NCBI RefSeq assembly: GCF_000834055.1
Contig: NZ_JXSQ01000004.1
Coordinates: forward strand, 124,001-188,000
Source of the DNA: Leucobacter komagatae
GTDB taxonomy: Bacteria > Actinomycetota > Actinomycetes > Actinomycetales > Microbacteriaceae
DNA: 64,000 nt
Direction: 5' to 3'
Under the pieces are notes generated by a model. The model was not told the origin of the DNA, made no database searches, and saw nothing but the letters and a program-made list of their open reading frames with translations. Both the position numbers and the translations under genes were made by a program. Positions 16,863 through 24,850 of the stretch are shown here, piece after piece; position 1 is the stretch's first letter, and each line of letters starts with the position of its first letter.

Positions 16863-18500
16863 CTATTCGGTATGCAGGGTGCGCAGCCCGTCGAGGTAGG
16901 TTGCGCGCACGGGGAGCGTTGCGAGATCATCGCCGCTCGCCTCGAGGGGATCCGCAGACCACACTGCGAGGTCTGCGCGGGCTCCGGCTCGGATGATGCC
17001 GAGGTCGTCGTCGCCCTGTGCGAGCGCTGCCCCGCGGGTGTAGCCGTGCAGCGCCTGCGCGGCTGTGAGCCGCTCTTCTGGTTCGTAAACAAATCCGTTG
17101 AGGTCGCCGGGTGCCCGGCGCAGCATCGCCCAGGCAAGCCCGACACGAGCATCGAGGTCGGCGATCGGCCAGTCGGAGCCGAGGGCGAGCGGTGCCCCAG
17201 CGCGGAGCACGGTGCCCGCAGCCCAGGCGCGGGCGGCCCGCACGGGGCCGAGCCGCCTTGCCCACTCGTCGCTGCCGTCAGCGATGCGCCACTGCATGTG
17301 CGGCAGCTGCATCGAAGAGGTGATGCCGGTAGCAGCGAGGCGCGCGACATCTCGCGGGTCGAGCGTCTCGAGGTGCTCGATGCGGTGCGGGACACCGCTG
17401 CGGGCAATCGATCCGACCGCCTCGTAGGCGGTGATCGTCTCGCCGACCGCGCGATCCCCGATCGCGTGCGTTGCGATCTGGAAGCCGGCGTCCGCGAACT
17501 CGCGCACGGCAGCCGCGAAGGCGGCGGGGTCGGGCCAGAAACCCGTCAGGCCGTCGCCGTCGGCGTCGGCCTCATACAGCCAGCCGGCGCCCGTGTCGAT
17601 CACGCCGTCGGCGTAGAGCTTGATGACGCCGCCACGCCAGCGCTTACCCCCGCGGTCGCGCTGGGCTGCGATGCCGGCGCGCTGCTCTGCCGAGTAGCTC
17701 GGCTTGACGTCCATCGCGCTCACGATCCGCACGGGAAGGCCCATGCCCGTCATGTCGAGCGCCTCAAGCAGGTCGAGCGTCTCCGAGTTGCCGTCCATGA
17801 TCGTGCCGCCGGTGAGGCCCGAGCGGCGCATCTTCGCGAAGGTCGCGCGCGCCGCCTCGAGGGTCTGCTCCCTGCTTGGCTTTGGGGCGATCTCGAGGAT
17901 CGGCTGGTAGGCGCTGTCCTCACGGAGTTCACCGGTCGGGGTGCCAGCGGCGTCGACCATAATCTCCGACGTGTCTTCAAATGAGCGGGCACCGGTGATG
18001 CCCGCGAGGCGGAGCGCCTCCGAGCTCGCAATCGCGGTGTGGAAGTCGAAGAAGAACACTATCGCCGGGAGGCCGCCGACGGCATCGTCGACGAGGCGTG
18101 CGGTGAGCGGCTCGCCGTCGAACGCCGCGTAGTCGAGGTTCCAGGCGCGCACCCAACCGGATCCGCCCTCGCTGCGCACGCGCGCAGCTTCGGCCGCGAG
18201 CGCGTTGCGCAGCTCGCGGAGGTCGCGCACGGAGGCGAGGTCTGCCCCCTGGCAGAGCTCGACGCCCTGGATCGGGTGCAGGTGGGCGTCGATCAGCCCG
18301 GGGGTCACGGTCGAGCCCGCGACGGAGTCGACCTGGGTGCGCGGCCCACGGAACGCGTCAGCGATCTCCGCAGCCTCGCCGACCGCGAGCACGCGCCCGC
18401 CTGCCACGGCGATCGACCGCGGTTCGAGCCGGCTATCGCCATCGACCATGGTGTGCACTCGTGCGCCAGCAATGATCAGGTCAGCAGTTGTCCCCGCCAC
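16863..18500 (-). CDS. amidohydrolase family protein (YtcJ-like)
   Basis: 545 aa from the GTG at 18500, which has GGGGAGG five bases upstream; an open upstream extension lacks a site. Metal-dependent amidohydrolase of the YtcJ / N-substituted formamide deformylase group (PF07969). The first metal motif is H73-x-H75 in DAHLHPIQG; THAIGDRAVGETI, HRIEHLE and GSDWPIADLD carry the later His and Asp ligands. No signal peptide, so it acts in the cytoplasm on some amide or cyclic nitrogen substrate. It is followed by an NhaC-type transporter and is divergent from a TetR gene, forming a small uptake-and-hydrolysis module. Confidence 0.9.
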   Translation of the reverse strand: MAGTTADLIIAGARVHTMVDGDSRLEPRSIAVAGGRVLAVGEAAEIADAFRGPRTQVDSVAGSTVTPGLIDAHLHPIQGVELCQGADLASVRDLRELRNALAAEAARVRSEGGSGWVRAWNLDYAAFDGEPLTARLVDDAVGGLPAIVFFFDFHTAIASSEALRLAGITGARSFEDTSEIMVDAAGTPTGELREDSAYQPILEIAPKPSREQTLEAARATFAKMRRSGLTGGTIMDGNSETLDLLEALDMTGMGLPVRIVSAMDVKPSYSAEQRAGIAAQRDRGGKRWRGGVIKLYADGVIDTGAGWLYEADADGDGLTGFWPDPAAFAAAVREFADAGFQIATHAIGDRAVGETITAYEAVGSIARSGVPHRIEHLETLDPRDVARLAATGITSSMQLPHMQWRIADGSDEWARRLGPVRAARAWAAGTVLRAGAPLALGSDWPIADLDARVGLAWAMLRRAPGDLNGFVYEPEERLTAAQALHGYTRGAALAQGDDDLGIIRAGARADLAVWSADPLEASGDDLATLPVRATYLDGLRTLHTE

Positions 18501-18517
18501 GTGTCCTCCCCCAGTCT

Positions 18518-18543
18518 TGAGACCCCGTAGTCTCGTGTGAGAC
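18518..18543. promoter_or_regulatory. operator candidate with alternating GAGAC/GTCTC arms
   Basis: TGAGAC, then GTCTC six bases on, then GAGAC four bases on (18519-18523, 18530-18534, 18539-18543) make two overlapping inverted repeats between the amidohydrolase and TetR starts. The TGAGAC core is also present in the operator candidate at 6318. Confidence 0.55.
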
Positions 18544-18612
18544 GTGGAGCACACTTAATTTACGCAGATTCAATAAACTCCGCAACCCCACGAGAAGAGG
18601 AAGTGCAGCGCA

Positions 18613-19314
18613 ATGACGACGGAGCCAGACAGCAAGCGCCCAGCGGGGCGGCCCCGCACCGCCGTCCTGTCTCGCGAGCGGATCCTCGAAACGGCGTTCA
18701 CACTCGCCGACGTCCGTGGCGGCGACTTCACGCTCGCAGCGCTTGCGCGCGAACTCGGCGTCCGACCCTCCGCTCTGCACCACTACTTCGCCGGCAAGAA
18801 CGAGCTCATCGCTGGCATGCGCGGACAGCTCACGACGCGCGTCGGTGACCACGGTTTCGACTCGCTGAGCTGGCACGAGGCGATCGTGCCGTGGGCGAGG
18901 GCGTACCGGCAGACGTTTGGGGCCCACCCTGGCATCATTGCCGCGCTCGCGACACTGCCCGTTGACGACGAGATCGAATCGATCATCGACTACGAGCGCA
19001 TTGCCGCGGCTATGCGGCGAGACGGATACCCCGAGCACCGGATCGTGCCGGCGATTGTCGCCATCGAATCCTTCGTCATCGGATCGGCCCTCGACTCGCT
19101 CGCCCCGGAGGACAACCTCCGCCCCGTCGACAACGCGCGGCTCGCACCACACCTCACCGCCGCCGAACACGCCGCCCGCGCATACGCGAGCGCACGCGCG
19201 CGCAGCGCGGTGGACGAAACATTCGAGTTCGGTCTCGCAGCCCTCGTCGCGGGACTCGTCGCCGCGACGGAAATCGACGCAGCGGAAGCCGACGCGACGG
19301 GCGCACGCGCGTAG
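18613..19314 (+). CDS. TetR family regulator with TetR_C-type C-domain
   Basis: 233 aa; ATG at 18613 follows GAGGAAG. The N-terminal helices (about residues 20-65) include FTLAALARELGVRPSALHHYFAGKNEL, a standard TetR recognition helix. The C-terminal half (YRQTFGAHPGIIAALATLP, IESFVIGSALDSLAP) resembles the TetR_C_1 drug-responsive group. It is divergent from the amidohydrolase-NhaC operon with a compound palindrome between, so that operon is the likely target. It is convergent with the MFS efflux pair, which it could also control at a distance, though nothing in the sequence shows this. Confidence 0.9.
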   Translation: MTTEPDSKRPAGRPRTAVLSRERILETAFTLADVRGGDFTLAALARELGVRPSALHHYFAGKNELIAGMRGQLTTRVGDHGFDSLSWHEAIVPWARAYRQTFGAHPGIIAALATLPVDDEIESIIDYERIAAAMRRDGYPEHRIVPAIVAIESFVIGSALDSLAPEDNLRPVDNARLAPHLTAAEHAARAYASARARSAVDETFEFGLAALVAGLVAATEIDAAEADATGARA

Positions 19315-19328
19315 CGTGCGCGGCTGGC

Positions 19329-19356
19329 GGCGCGCGGCAGGGACTTGCCGCGCGCC
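19329..19356. terminator. bidirectional hairpin between tetR and the frameshifted MFS gene
   Basis: Perfect 11-bp arms GGCGCGCGGCA / TGCCGCGCGCC with a six-base loop. Its position just past 19364 supports that coordinate as the original end of the MFS gene. Confidence 0.65.
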
Positions 19357-19363
19357 GCGCCGA

Positions 19364-20840
19364 TCACACCGTCGTGCTCTGCGCTGGCTCTTCGCGCACG
19401 AACAGCGCAACGACGGCACCAAGGGAGGCGATCGCGCCCCCCGATGATGAACGCGACGCGGGTGCCGTGCGCGAGCGCCTCAGCGTCGATGGCTGCGGGG
19501 TCCCCGCCAGCCCAGCTCACCGAGACAAGCGTCATCACCGTGACAAACAGTGCGGTGCCTGCGGCGCCGGCAACCTGCTGCACGGTCGAGATCATCGCGC
19601 TACCGTGCGACGCGAGCGACACCGGAAGCGAGCCAAGCGACACGGAGAACAGCGGGGTGAAGACGCCAGCGAGACCGATGCTGAGCACGATATGGGTCGC
19701 GAGCACCTGCCACACGCTCGTTGTCTCGGTAAACAGGCCCATCGAGAGCAGCGCGAGCGCCGTAATGATCGTGCCGGGGATCAGCATGGGGCGAACCCCG
19801 CGCGCATCGATGAACCGCCCGACGACGGGTCCGAGCAGGCCCATGAGCAGCCCACCAGGCAGCAACAGCAGCCCCGTTTGCAGCGGCGTGACGCCGAGCA
19901 CGTTTTGCGCGTAGATCGGGACGAGGATGAGCGAGCCGAACAGCGCCATCGCGGCGCAGGCGATCAGCACGACCGAGAGCGCGTACGGGCGACTGCGGAA
20001 CGTACGCAGGTCGAGGAGCGCGCGATCGTCGCGCTGCAGCACGGTCTGCCGCCACACGAACAGCGCAAGCGCGAGCGCACCGAGGCCAGCGGGCACGAAC
20101 GGGGAGACGAGCACGTCACCACTTGCCGCGCTGCCGACCTCGCTGAGCCCGTACACGAGACCACCGAAACCGACCACGGAAAGCAGCACGGACAACAGAT
20201 CCACCGAGGTGCGCTTGCGCACACCAACGTTCGGCATCCTGATGCCGCCGAGCACCAGGGCGAAGAGCGCAATCGGGAGCACGAGCAGGAACAACCAGCG
20301 CCAGCTGAGTACCTCGAGAATAAGCCCCGAGACGGTCGGGCCGAGTGCCGGAGCGACAGACATCACGATGGAGATGCGCCCCATAAGCCGGCCGCGCTGG
20401 CTCGGCGGAACGAGGGTCACGACGGTTGTCATGAGCAGCGGCATCATGATTGCCGTGCCGCACGCCTGCACAACGCGCCCAACGAGCAGTACGGGCAGCC
20501 CCGGCGCAACGGCCGCAATGAGGGTACCGATGCTGAAGAGCGACATCGCGACGATGAAGAGGCTCCGCGTGCGCACCCGCTGGATGAGCATGCCGGTGAT
20601 CGGGATCACGACGCTCATGGTGAGCAGGAACGCCGTCGTGAGCCACTGCCCCTCGGACGCGGAGATGTGGAGAGTATCCATGAGTTCTGGAAGAGCGACG
20701 CCCATGATGGTCTCGTTGAGAATCACCACGAACGCTGAGCCGAGCAGCAGCCATACGGCAAGCTGCTCGCGGGGCCCGAATACTCGGGCGTTGGGGTCGT
20801 TCGACTCATCGAACTCTGGGGCACGGTCTGCAGGAGGCAT
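19364..20840 (-). CDS. DHA2-family MFS drug-efflux transporter, frameshifted near the 3' end
   Basis: Homologue of EmrB/QacA 14-helix proton antiporters, with motifs LNETIMGVALPEL (helix 1), LTMSVVIPITGML and GRVVQACGTAIMMPLL. The frame is intact for about 465 residues up to AFIIGG; then a run of six C (19437-19442, G on the coding strand) contains one base too many. Removing it restores AIASLGAVVALFVREEP and a stop at 19364, matching the end of the neighbouring paralogue. As written, the frame instead reads into the antisense of tetR and stops at 18990 after about 616 codons. Start ATG 20840 lacks an obvious Shine-Dalgarno. Second gene of a tandem pair; it may be a real pseudogene or a sequencing error. 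Confidence 0.8.
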
Positions 20841-20863
20841 AGAAGGGATATTCTATGCCCGAT

Positions 20864-22369
20864 TCACTCCCCCGCTTTACCAGCGCGGCGACGCGTGGGG
20901 AACACCCCTGGTTCGTCGCGAACGGCGAGCGCAAACCCGACGCCGACGGTCGCAATGAGGGCGCCGGTGAAGAACGCGACGCGCAGCCCGGCAACCATCG
21001 ATTCGGCCGATTCCGCCATCGCGAGACCGGCGTGACTCACCGAGAACAGGGTCATGAGCGTCACGAGCATCGCGGTTCCGGCCGCAGCAGCGAGCTGTTG
21101 CACGGTGTTGAGCGTTGCCGAACCGTGCGAGGCGAGGCTCGCGGGCAACGAGCCGAGCGCCATCGCGTAGATCGGGGTAAAGACCCCGGAGAGGCCGATA
21201 TTCATCACGAGGTTCGTCGCGAAGAGCTGCGCGAGGGGCGTGTGCTCACCGAAGAGCAGCATCGACCAGAGCGAAAGCGCGGTGACCGCCGTCCCCGCCA
21301 CGAGCACGCCCCTGCCACCGCGGGCGTCAACGAGGCGGCCAACGAGCGGCGCGAGCGCCGCTGAAACGATACTGCCGGGCAGCACGATGAGCCCTGTGAT
21401 GAGCGGACTCAGCCCCAGCACGTTCTGCGCGTACAACGGCAGCAAGAACAGCACACCGAAAAGCGAAATACTGCTCGCGACAAACACGACGGTTGAGCGC
21501 GCGAACGTGGGCCGCGCGAAGACGCGAAGGTCGAGCAACGCGCGGTCTTCACGCTGCAGTGCCACCTGCCGCCACCCAAAGCACGCGAGCCCGATCAGCC
21601 CGACGGTGAGTGGGATCCACGGCGGGAGCGTCGGCGCGCCAACGGCGAGCGAACCGACGGCGCTCAGCCCGTAGACGATGCCGCCGAACGCGAAGCCGGA
21701 GAGCACGATCGACAGCGCGTCGATCCGCGCAAACCGCCGCACCCCAACGTTCGGCATCAGCCACGCGCCGACAACGAAGGTCACCAGGGCGATCGGCAGC
21801 ATGATGATGAACAGCCATCGCCAGCTCAGCCACTGGAGCACGAACCCGGCAAGCACCGGGCCAAACGCCGGGGCGGATGCGAAGACGACCGTCACCCTGC
21901 CCATGAGCCGGCCGCGCTGGCCTGCCGGCGCGAGCGTCGCGATAGTCGTCATCACCAGCGGGCTGAGCACGGCGGTCCCCGCCGCCTGCACCACGCGGCC
22001 GGCGAGCAACAGTGTGAACCCCGGCGCGAGGGCAGCGATGAGGGTTCCGAGCGTGAACACGGCCATGGCCGCGATGAACAGCGTCCGCGTGGAGAATCGT
22101 TGAATCACGAGTCCGGTCATCGGGATGATGATGCTCATCGTGAGCATATAGGCGGTGGTGAGCCACTGCGCCTGCGCGGCGGTAATGCTGAACTCGCGCA
22201 TCAGCGGGGCGGTTGCAACCCCCATCACTGTTTCGTTCACTACGGCGATGAAGCAGGCACCAAGCAGCAACCAGACCGCGAGACGCTCGCGCGCCCCAAA
22301 CGTGGACTCGGTTGCGGCTTCGCCAGACTCCACGCCCGCTGGGCCAGTGGTTCGCGGTTCGCGCTGCAT
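20864..22369 (-). CDS. DHA2-family MFS drug-efflux transporter
   Basis: 501 aa, 14 predicted membrane helices. It has the same motif set as the downstream copy (ERLAVWLLLGACFIAVVNET, LTMSIIIPMTGLVIQ, GRVVQAAGTAVLSPLV) and a normal C-terminus ending in a basic tail. Such proteins export cationic or amphipathic compounds using the proton gradient. It starts at ATG 22369 and is followed 23 bases later by its paralogue, so the two are co-transcribed and arose by tandem duplication. No TetR or MarR gene is directly upstream, so its regulation is not visible. Confidence 0.92.
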   Translation of the reverse strand: MQREPRTTGPAGVESGEAATESTFGARERLAVWLLLGACFIAVVNETVMGVATAPLMREFSITAAQAQWLTTAYMLTMSIIIPMTGLVIQRFSTRTLFIAAMAVFTLGTLIAALAPGFTLLLAGRVVQAAGTAVLSPLVMTTIATLAPAGQRGRLMGRVTVVFASAPAFGPVLAGFVLQWLSWRWLFIIMLPIALVTFVVGAWLMPNVGVRRFARIDALSIVLSGFAFGGIVYGLSAVGSLAVGAPTLPPWIPLTVGLIGLACFGWRQVALQREDRALLDLRVFARPTFARSTVVFVASSISLFGVLFLLPLYAQNVLGLSPLITGLIVLPGSIVSAALAPLVGRLVDARGGRGVLVAGTAVTALSLWSMLLFGEHTPLAQLFATNLVMNIGLSGVFTPIYAMALGSLPASLASHGSATLNTVQQLAAAAGTAMLVTLMTLFSVSHAGLAMAESAESMVAGLRVAFFTGALIATVGVGFALAVRDEPGVFPTRRRAGKAGE

Positions 22370-22455
22370 GAGGGTACTAGCCTAGAGGAACGTGAGGGTG
22401 ACTCTCCAACTGGGGCAGCATGCGCACGGCAGCGTGTCGCGGGACCACGCCGACA

Positions 22456-22965
22456 CTATCGCGCCTCGCAGGCGACCTCGGGATCATCGGGAAGCCCAAG
22501 CGATGCGCGGGCCTTGGCCGAGGTGGCTGCGATGCGCTCCGCACCCTCCCACTCGTGGGCGACAGCGTCCGCTGCGCTCAGCTCTGCGACGTCTCGCGCT
22601 TGCTCGGCGTCGGCCGCAAGCGAATCGCGGACAGCCGCGATCGCGTCCTCTGCATCTGCCGGCCAGGACACGCTTGCATCGTCGAGGTTCTCTGCTGCGG
22701 CGAGCGATCGCCGTTCAAGCGTGGTGAGTGCAGCGCCGAGCGCGGTCTCATCCCCGGCCTCTGAGCGCGCGAGCGCGATCCGAAGCCGCTCCACCTCAAC
22801 ATCGACCGAGTCCCATGCGCCGTTCACCGGGCAGACGGCGTCAAGATAACGCGCCCCAGCCCCCGTGACCGTCAGCTCCTCGGGTTCAGGTTCTGGCGCC
22901 GTGCACCCGGCGAGCGGCAGCAGCGCCACGGCGGCGACCGCCAGCATCGTTCCTCTACGCAGCAT
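22456..22965 (-). CDS. putative lipoprotein, helical, 169 aa
   Basis: Chosen start ATG 22965 (MLRRGTMLAV) with GGTGAAAGA just upstream; ATG 22980 is a possible alternative. Signal with lipobox LLPLAGC (Cys21). The mature part is rich in Ala, Glu and Asp and predicted helical, with two Cys (AVCPVNGAW near the start and EVACEAR at the end) that could form a disulfide. No known family. Divergent from the small GNAT gene with about 43 bases between. Confidence 0.7.
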   Translation of the reverse strand: MLRRGTMLAVAAVALLPLAGCTAPEPEPEELTVTGAGARYLDAVCPVNGAWDSVDVEVERLRIALARSEAGDETALGAALTTLERRSLAAAENLDDASVSWPADAEDAIAAVRDSLAADAEQARDVAELSAADAVAHEWEGAERIAATSAKARASLGLPDDPEVACEAR

Positions 22966-23008
22966 TCTTTCACCCACCATTCGAGGATAACGGGGATAGG
23001 CTACGAGC

Positions 23009-23338
23009 ATGGCGAGATACCTTAGCGAAGAGGATGCCGCTGCGGCAGGCATCACCATTGTCCACGAGCCCGAGGCCCAGCGATTCGCGATCCATCGCGC
23101 AAGCGACGCGGGCGACGAGGTCGTTGGCGAGGCCCACTACTCGTTCCCGAGCGCAGGCGTCGTCGACTTCGACCACACACTCGTGGCCGACTCCCTCCGC
23201 GGCACGGGCCTGTCAGGGCTCCTCGCCAAGCGCGCACTCACGTCGAACATCGCGCGCGAACACACGGTGCGAGCGTCGTGCTGGTTCATCGAGGGCTACA
23301 TCGACAAGCACCCCGAGCTGCTCAACTCGCGCGACTAA
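23009..23338 (+). CDS. GNAT-related N-acetyltransferase, short YjdJ-like type
   Basis: 109 aa, matching the compact Gcn5-related acetyltransferase family PF14542. The core reads AHYSFPSAGVVDFDHTLV, then a shortened acetyl-CoA loop DSLRGTGLSGLLAK, and ends with the characteristic ASCWFIEGYIDKHPEL. Proteins of this family are small cytoplasmic acetyltransferases of unknown substrate. Start ATG 23009. It stands alone between a divergent lipoprotein and a convergent unknown gene. Confidence 0.88.
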   Translation: MARYLSEEDAAAAGITIVHEPEAQRFAIHRASDAGDEVVGEAHYSFPSAGVVDFDHTLVADSLRGTGLSGLLAKRALTSNIAREHTVRASCWFIEGYIDKHPELLNSRD

Positions 23339-23356
23339 TCGTCGCTCGGCCGGCAG

Positions 23357-23998
23357 CTACTTCGAAGACTTCAGCCTGATCCGGTCTTTCAGGCTCACCT
23401 TCGGCGCCTGCTGCTTCAGAAGCGAGGTGAGGTCCTTTTCGATGAGTTGCTGGATCCGCTCATCGCGGTTGTTGCGGTACTCGTCATCGTGCCCGCCACT
23501 GTAGTAGGGGTGGCTTGCCCGCTCCTTGAGCGAGTCGCCAATTTCGGACCACGCGAGCGTCCGCGCCCGTTCAACGGTCGAGTCGAGGTACGCCTGTTCC
23601 TCGGTGCGGGCGCGCAGCTCCGCAGCCACCTGCTCGTAGACCTCTTGCCTGTGCTTCAGGGTGCGGCTGTCGCCGCTGCCATACTCGGTCTCGCTCCACG
23701 AGCTTCTCCCCGTGTCACGAATCTCTCCGCGCACCCGCGAGATGTGGCGCGCATCGCGCTCACGCTCAGCAGCGAGTTCGTTCAGCGAGTCCCTGACCAT
23801 CTCCACGATCTGTTGCTCGTCGTAGTCGACGTGTTCTTTGAGCGCGTTCATGATGATCGCGTTCTTCACCGTCATTCGTACGGCGACGTCTGCAACAAGC
23901 AACCCCTGCTCGACGATCTCCTCGACCGGGGCCAGCACGCGCTTGGGAAGTCGGCGCGGCGGCTGAGCCCGCCTCTTACGCTTTGAAAACCAACCCAA
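23357..23998 (-). CDS. highly charged protein of unknown function, 213 aa
   Basis: I choose the TTG at 23998 because AGGAGG stands five bases upstream; the in-frame ATG at 24028 has no binding site. The protein opens with a basic segment (GWFSKRKRRAQPPRRLPKR), then has long charged helices with coiled-coil character (LNELAAERERDARHISRVRGEIRD, YEQVAAELRARTEEQAYLD) and a basic C-terminus (SLKDRIRLKSSK). There is no signal peptide or membrane helix. I do not recognise a domain; similar proteins seem to be conserved in Microbacteriaceae under uninformative names. Convergent with the GNAT gene. Confidence 0.7.
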   Translation of the reverse strand: MGWFSKRKRRAQPPRRLPKRVLAPVEEIVEQGLLVADVAVRMTVKNAIIMNALKEHVDYDEQQIVEMVRDSLNELAAERERDARHISRVRGEIRDTGRSSWSETEYGSGDSRTLKHRQEVYEQVAAELRARTEEQAYLDSTVERARTLAWSEIGDSLKERASHPYYSGGHDDEYRNNRDERIQQLIEKDLTSLLKQQAPKVSLKDRIRLKSSK

Positions 23999-24124
23999 AG
24001 CCGCCTCCTCTCGGTACCCGATACCCATTATCTCGTATTGCAGCGCCAGCGGCGGCACACCGACCACTTCGTCGGGTTCGGCGATTCACGTTGCCCCACC
24101 ATTGGGATCGCAGTTGCCAGCGTA

Positions 24125-24823
24125 TCAGCCGAGCTGCGCCGCCCACACGGAGTCGGACGCGGCTTTTCCTAGCAGCACGGGCTGCCCGGTTCCCGCGACG
24201 CTCACCGCGGTTGTTTCCGAGTACGGCTCGCCTTCGAGGAGCTCAAGCTCCGCGTCGACGATGATGCCGCGAGACGCAAAGTACTGGAGCATTTCAGGGT
24301 CGGAGTCAGAGATGCGCTCGACGCGTACGCGGCACGGCGCTTCGATCTCGGTGAGCAACCGCGCAACTGGTTTGTGCACGAGGCCCTCTGCGCTCGGGAT
24401 CGGGTCGCCGTGCGGGTCACGTTTCGGGTAGTCAAGCACGCGATCGATGCGGTTGACGAGCTCGTCTGACACGGCGTGCTCAAGCCGGTCGGCCTCGTCG
24501 TGCACCTCGTCCCACGAGTAGTCGAGCATGCGCACGAGGAAGGTCTCGATGAGCCGGTGCCTGCGGGTCATCACCACGGCAAGCTCCCTCCCCTCTGGGG
24601 TGAGGGTGACGGTGCCGTAGCGCTGATGGTCGATGAGACCGGAGTCTGCGAGTTTCCGCAGCGCATCTGAAACGGTTGATAGGCGCACCCCAGCGGCCTC
24701 CGCGATCGCCGAGTTCGTGATCGGGGTATCCGACCACTCCTCGAGGCTCCAGATAACCTTGAGATAGTTCTGCATGCTTGCAGTGATGTTCTCAACACTC
24801 ACGAGGTAAGCGTATCGCTTCAC
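24125..24823 (-). CDS. DtxR/MntR-family metal-dependent repressor
   Basis: 232 aa. N-terminal winged helix (ITASMQNYLKVIWSLEEW, IAEAAGVRLSTVSDALRKL), dimerisation and metal-binding helices (RRHRLIETFLV, HDEADRLEHAVSDELVNRID) carrying the conserved Glu and His ligands, then a C-terminal SH3/FeoA-like domain (about residues 155-230). It would use Fe2+ or Mn2+ as corepressor. Two GTG starts are possible (24823 and 24802), neither with a strong site. It follows the MocR gene by 27 bases on the same strand. No iron or manganese transporter is in the window, so its regulon lies elsewhere. Confidence 0.9.
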   Translation of the reverse strand: MKRYAYLVSVENITASMQNYLKVIWSLEEWSDTPITNSAIAEAAGVRLSTVSDALRKLADSGLIDHQRYGTVTLTPEGRELAVVMTRRHRLIETFLVRMLDYSWDEVHDEADRLEHAVSDELVNRIDRVLDYPKRDPHGDPIPSAEGLVHKPVARLLTEIEAPCRVRVERISDSDPEMLQYFASRGIIVDAELELLEGEPYSETTAVSVAGTGQPVLLGKAASDSVWAAQLG

Positions 24824-24850
24824 CCTGCGCGCGGCTCGGTCTATGGCGTG

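Noticed and set aside
16872-17984. 370-codon plus-strand frame inside the amidohydrolase
   Set aside because: No recognisable motif, and every amidohydrolase metal-binding motif lies on the minus strand.
18990-19363. Last ~120 codons of the MFS frame as written
   Set aside because: They are antisense to the tetR gene and appear only because of one extra base at 19437-19442; not counted as real protein.
19374-20738. Long plus-strand open frame across the MFS gene
   Set aside because: The composition is His/Arg/Glu-rich without any domain, and the opposite strand encodes a clear 14-helix transporter.
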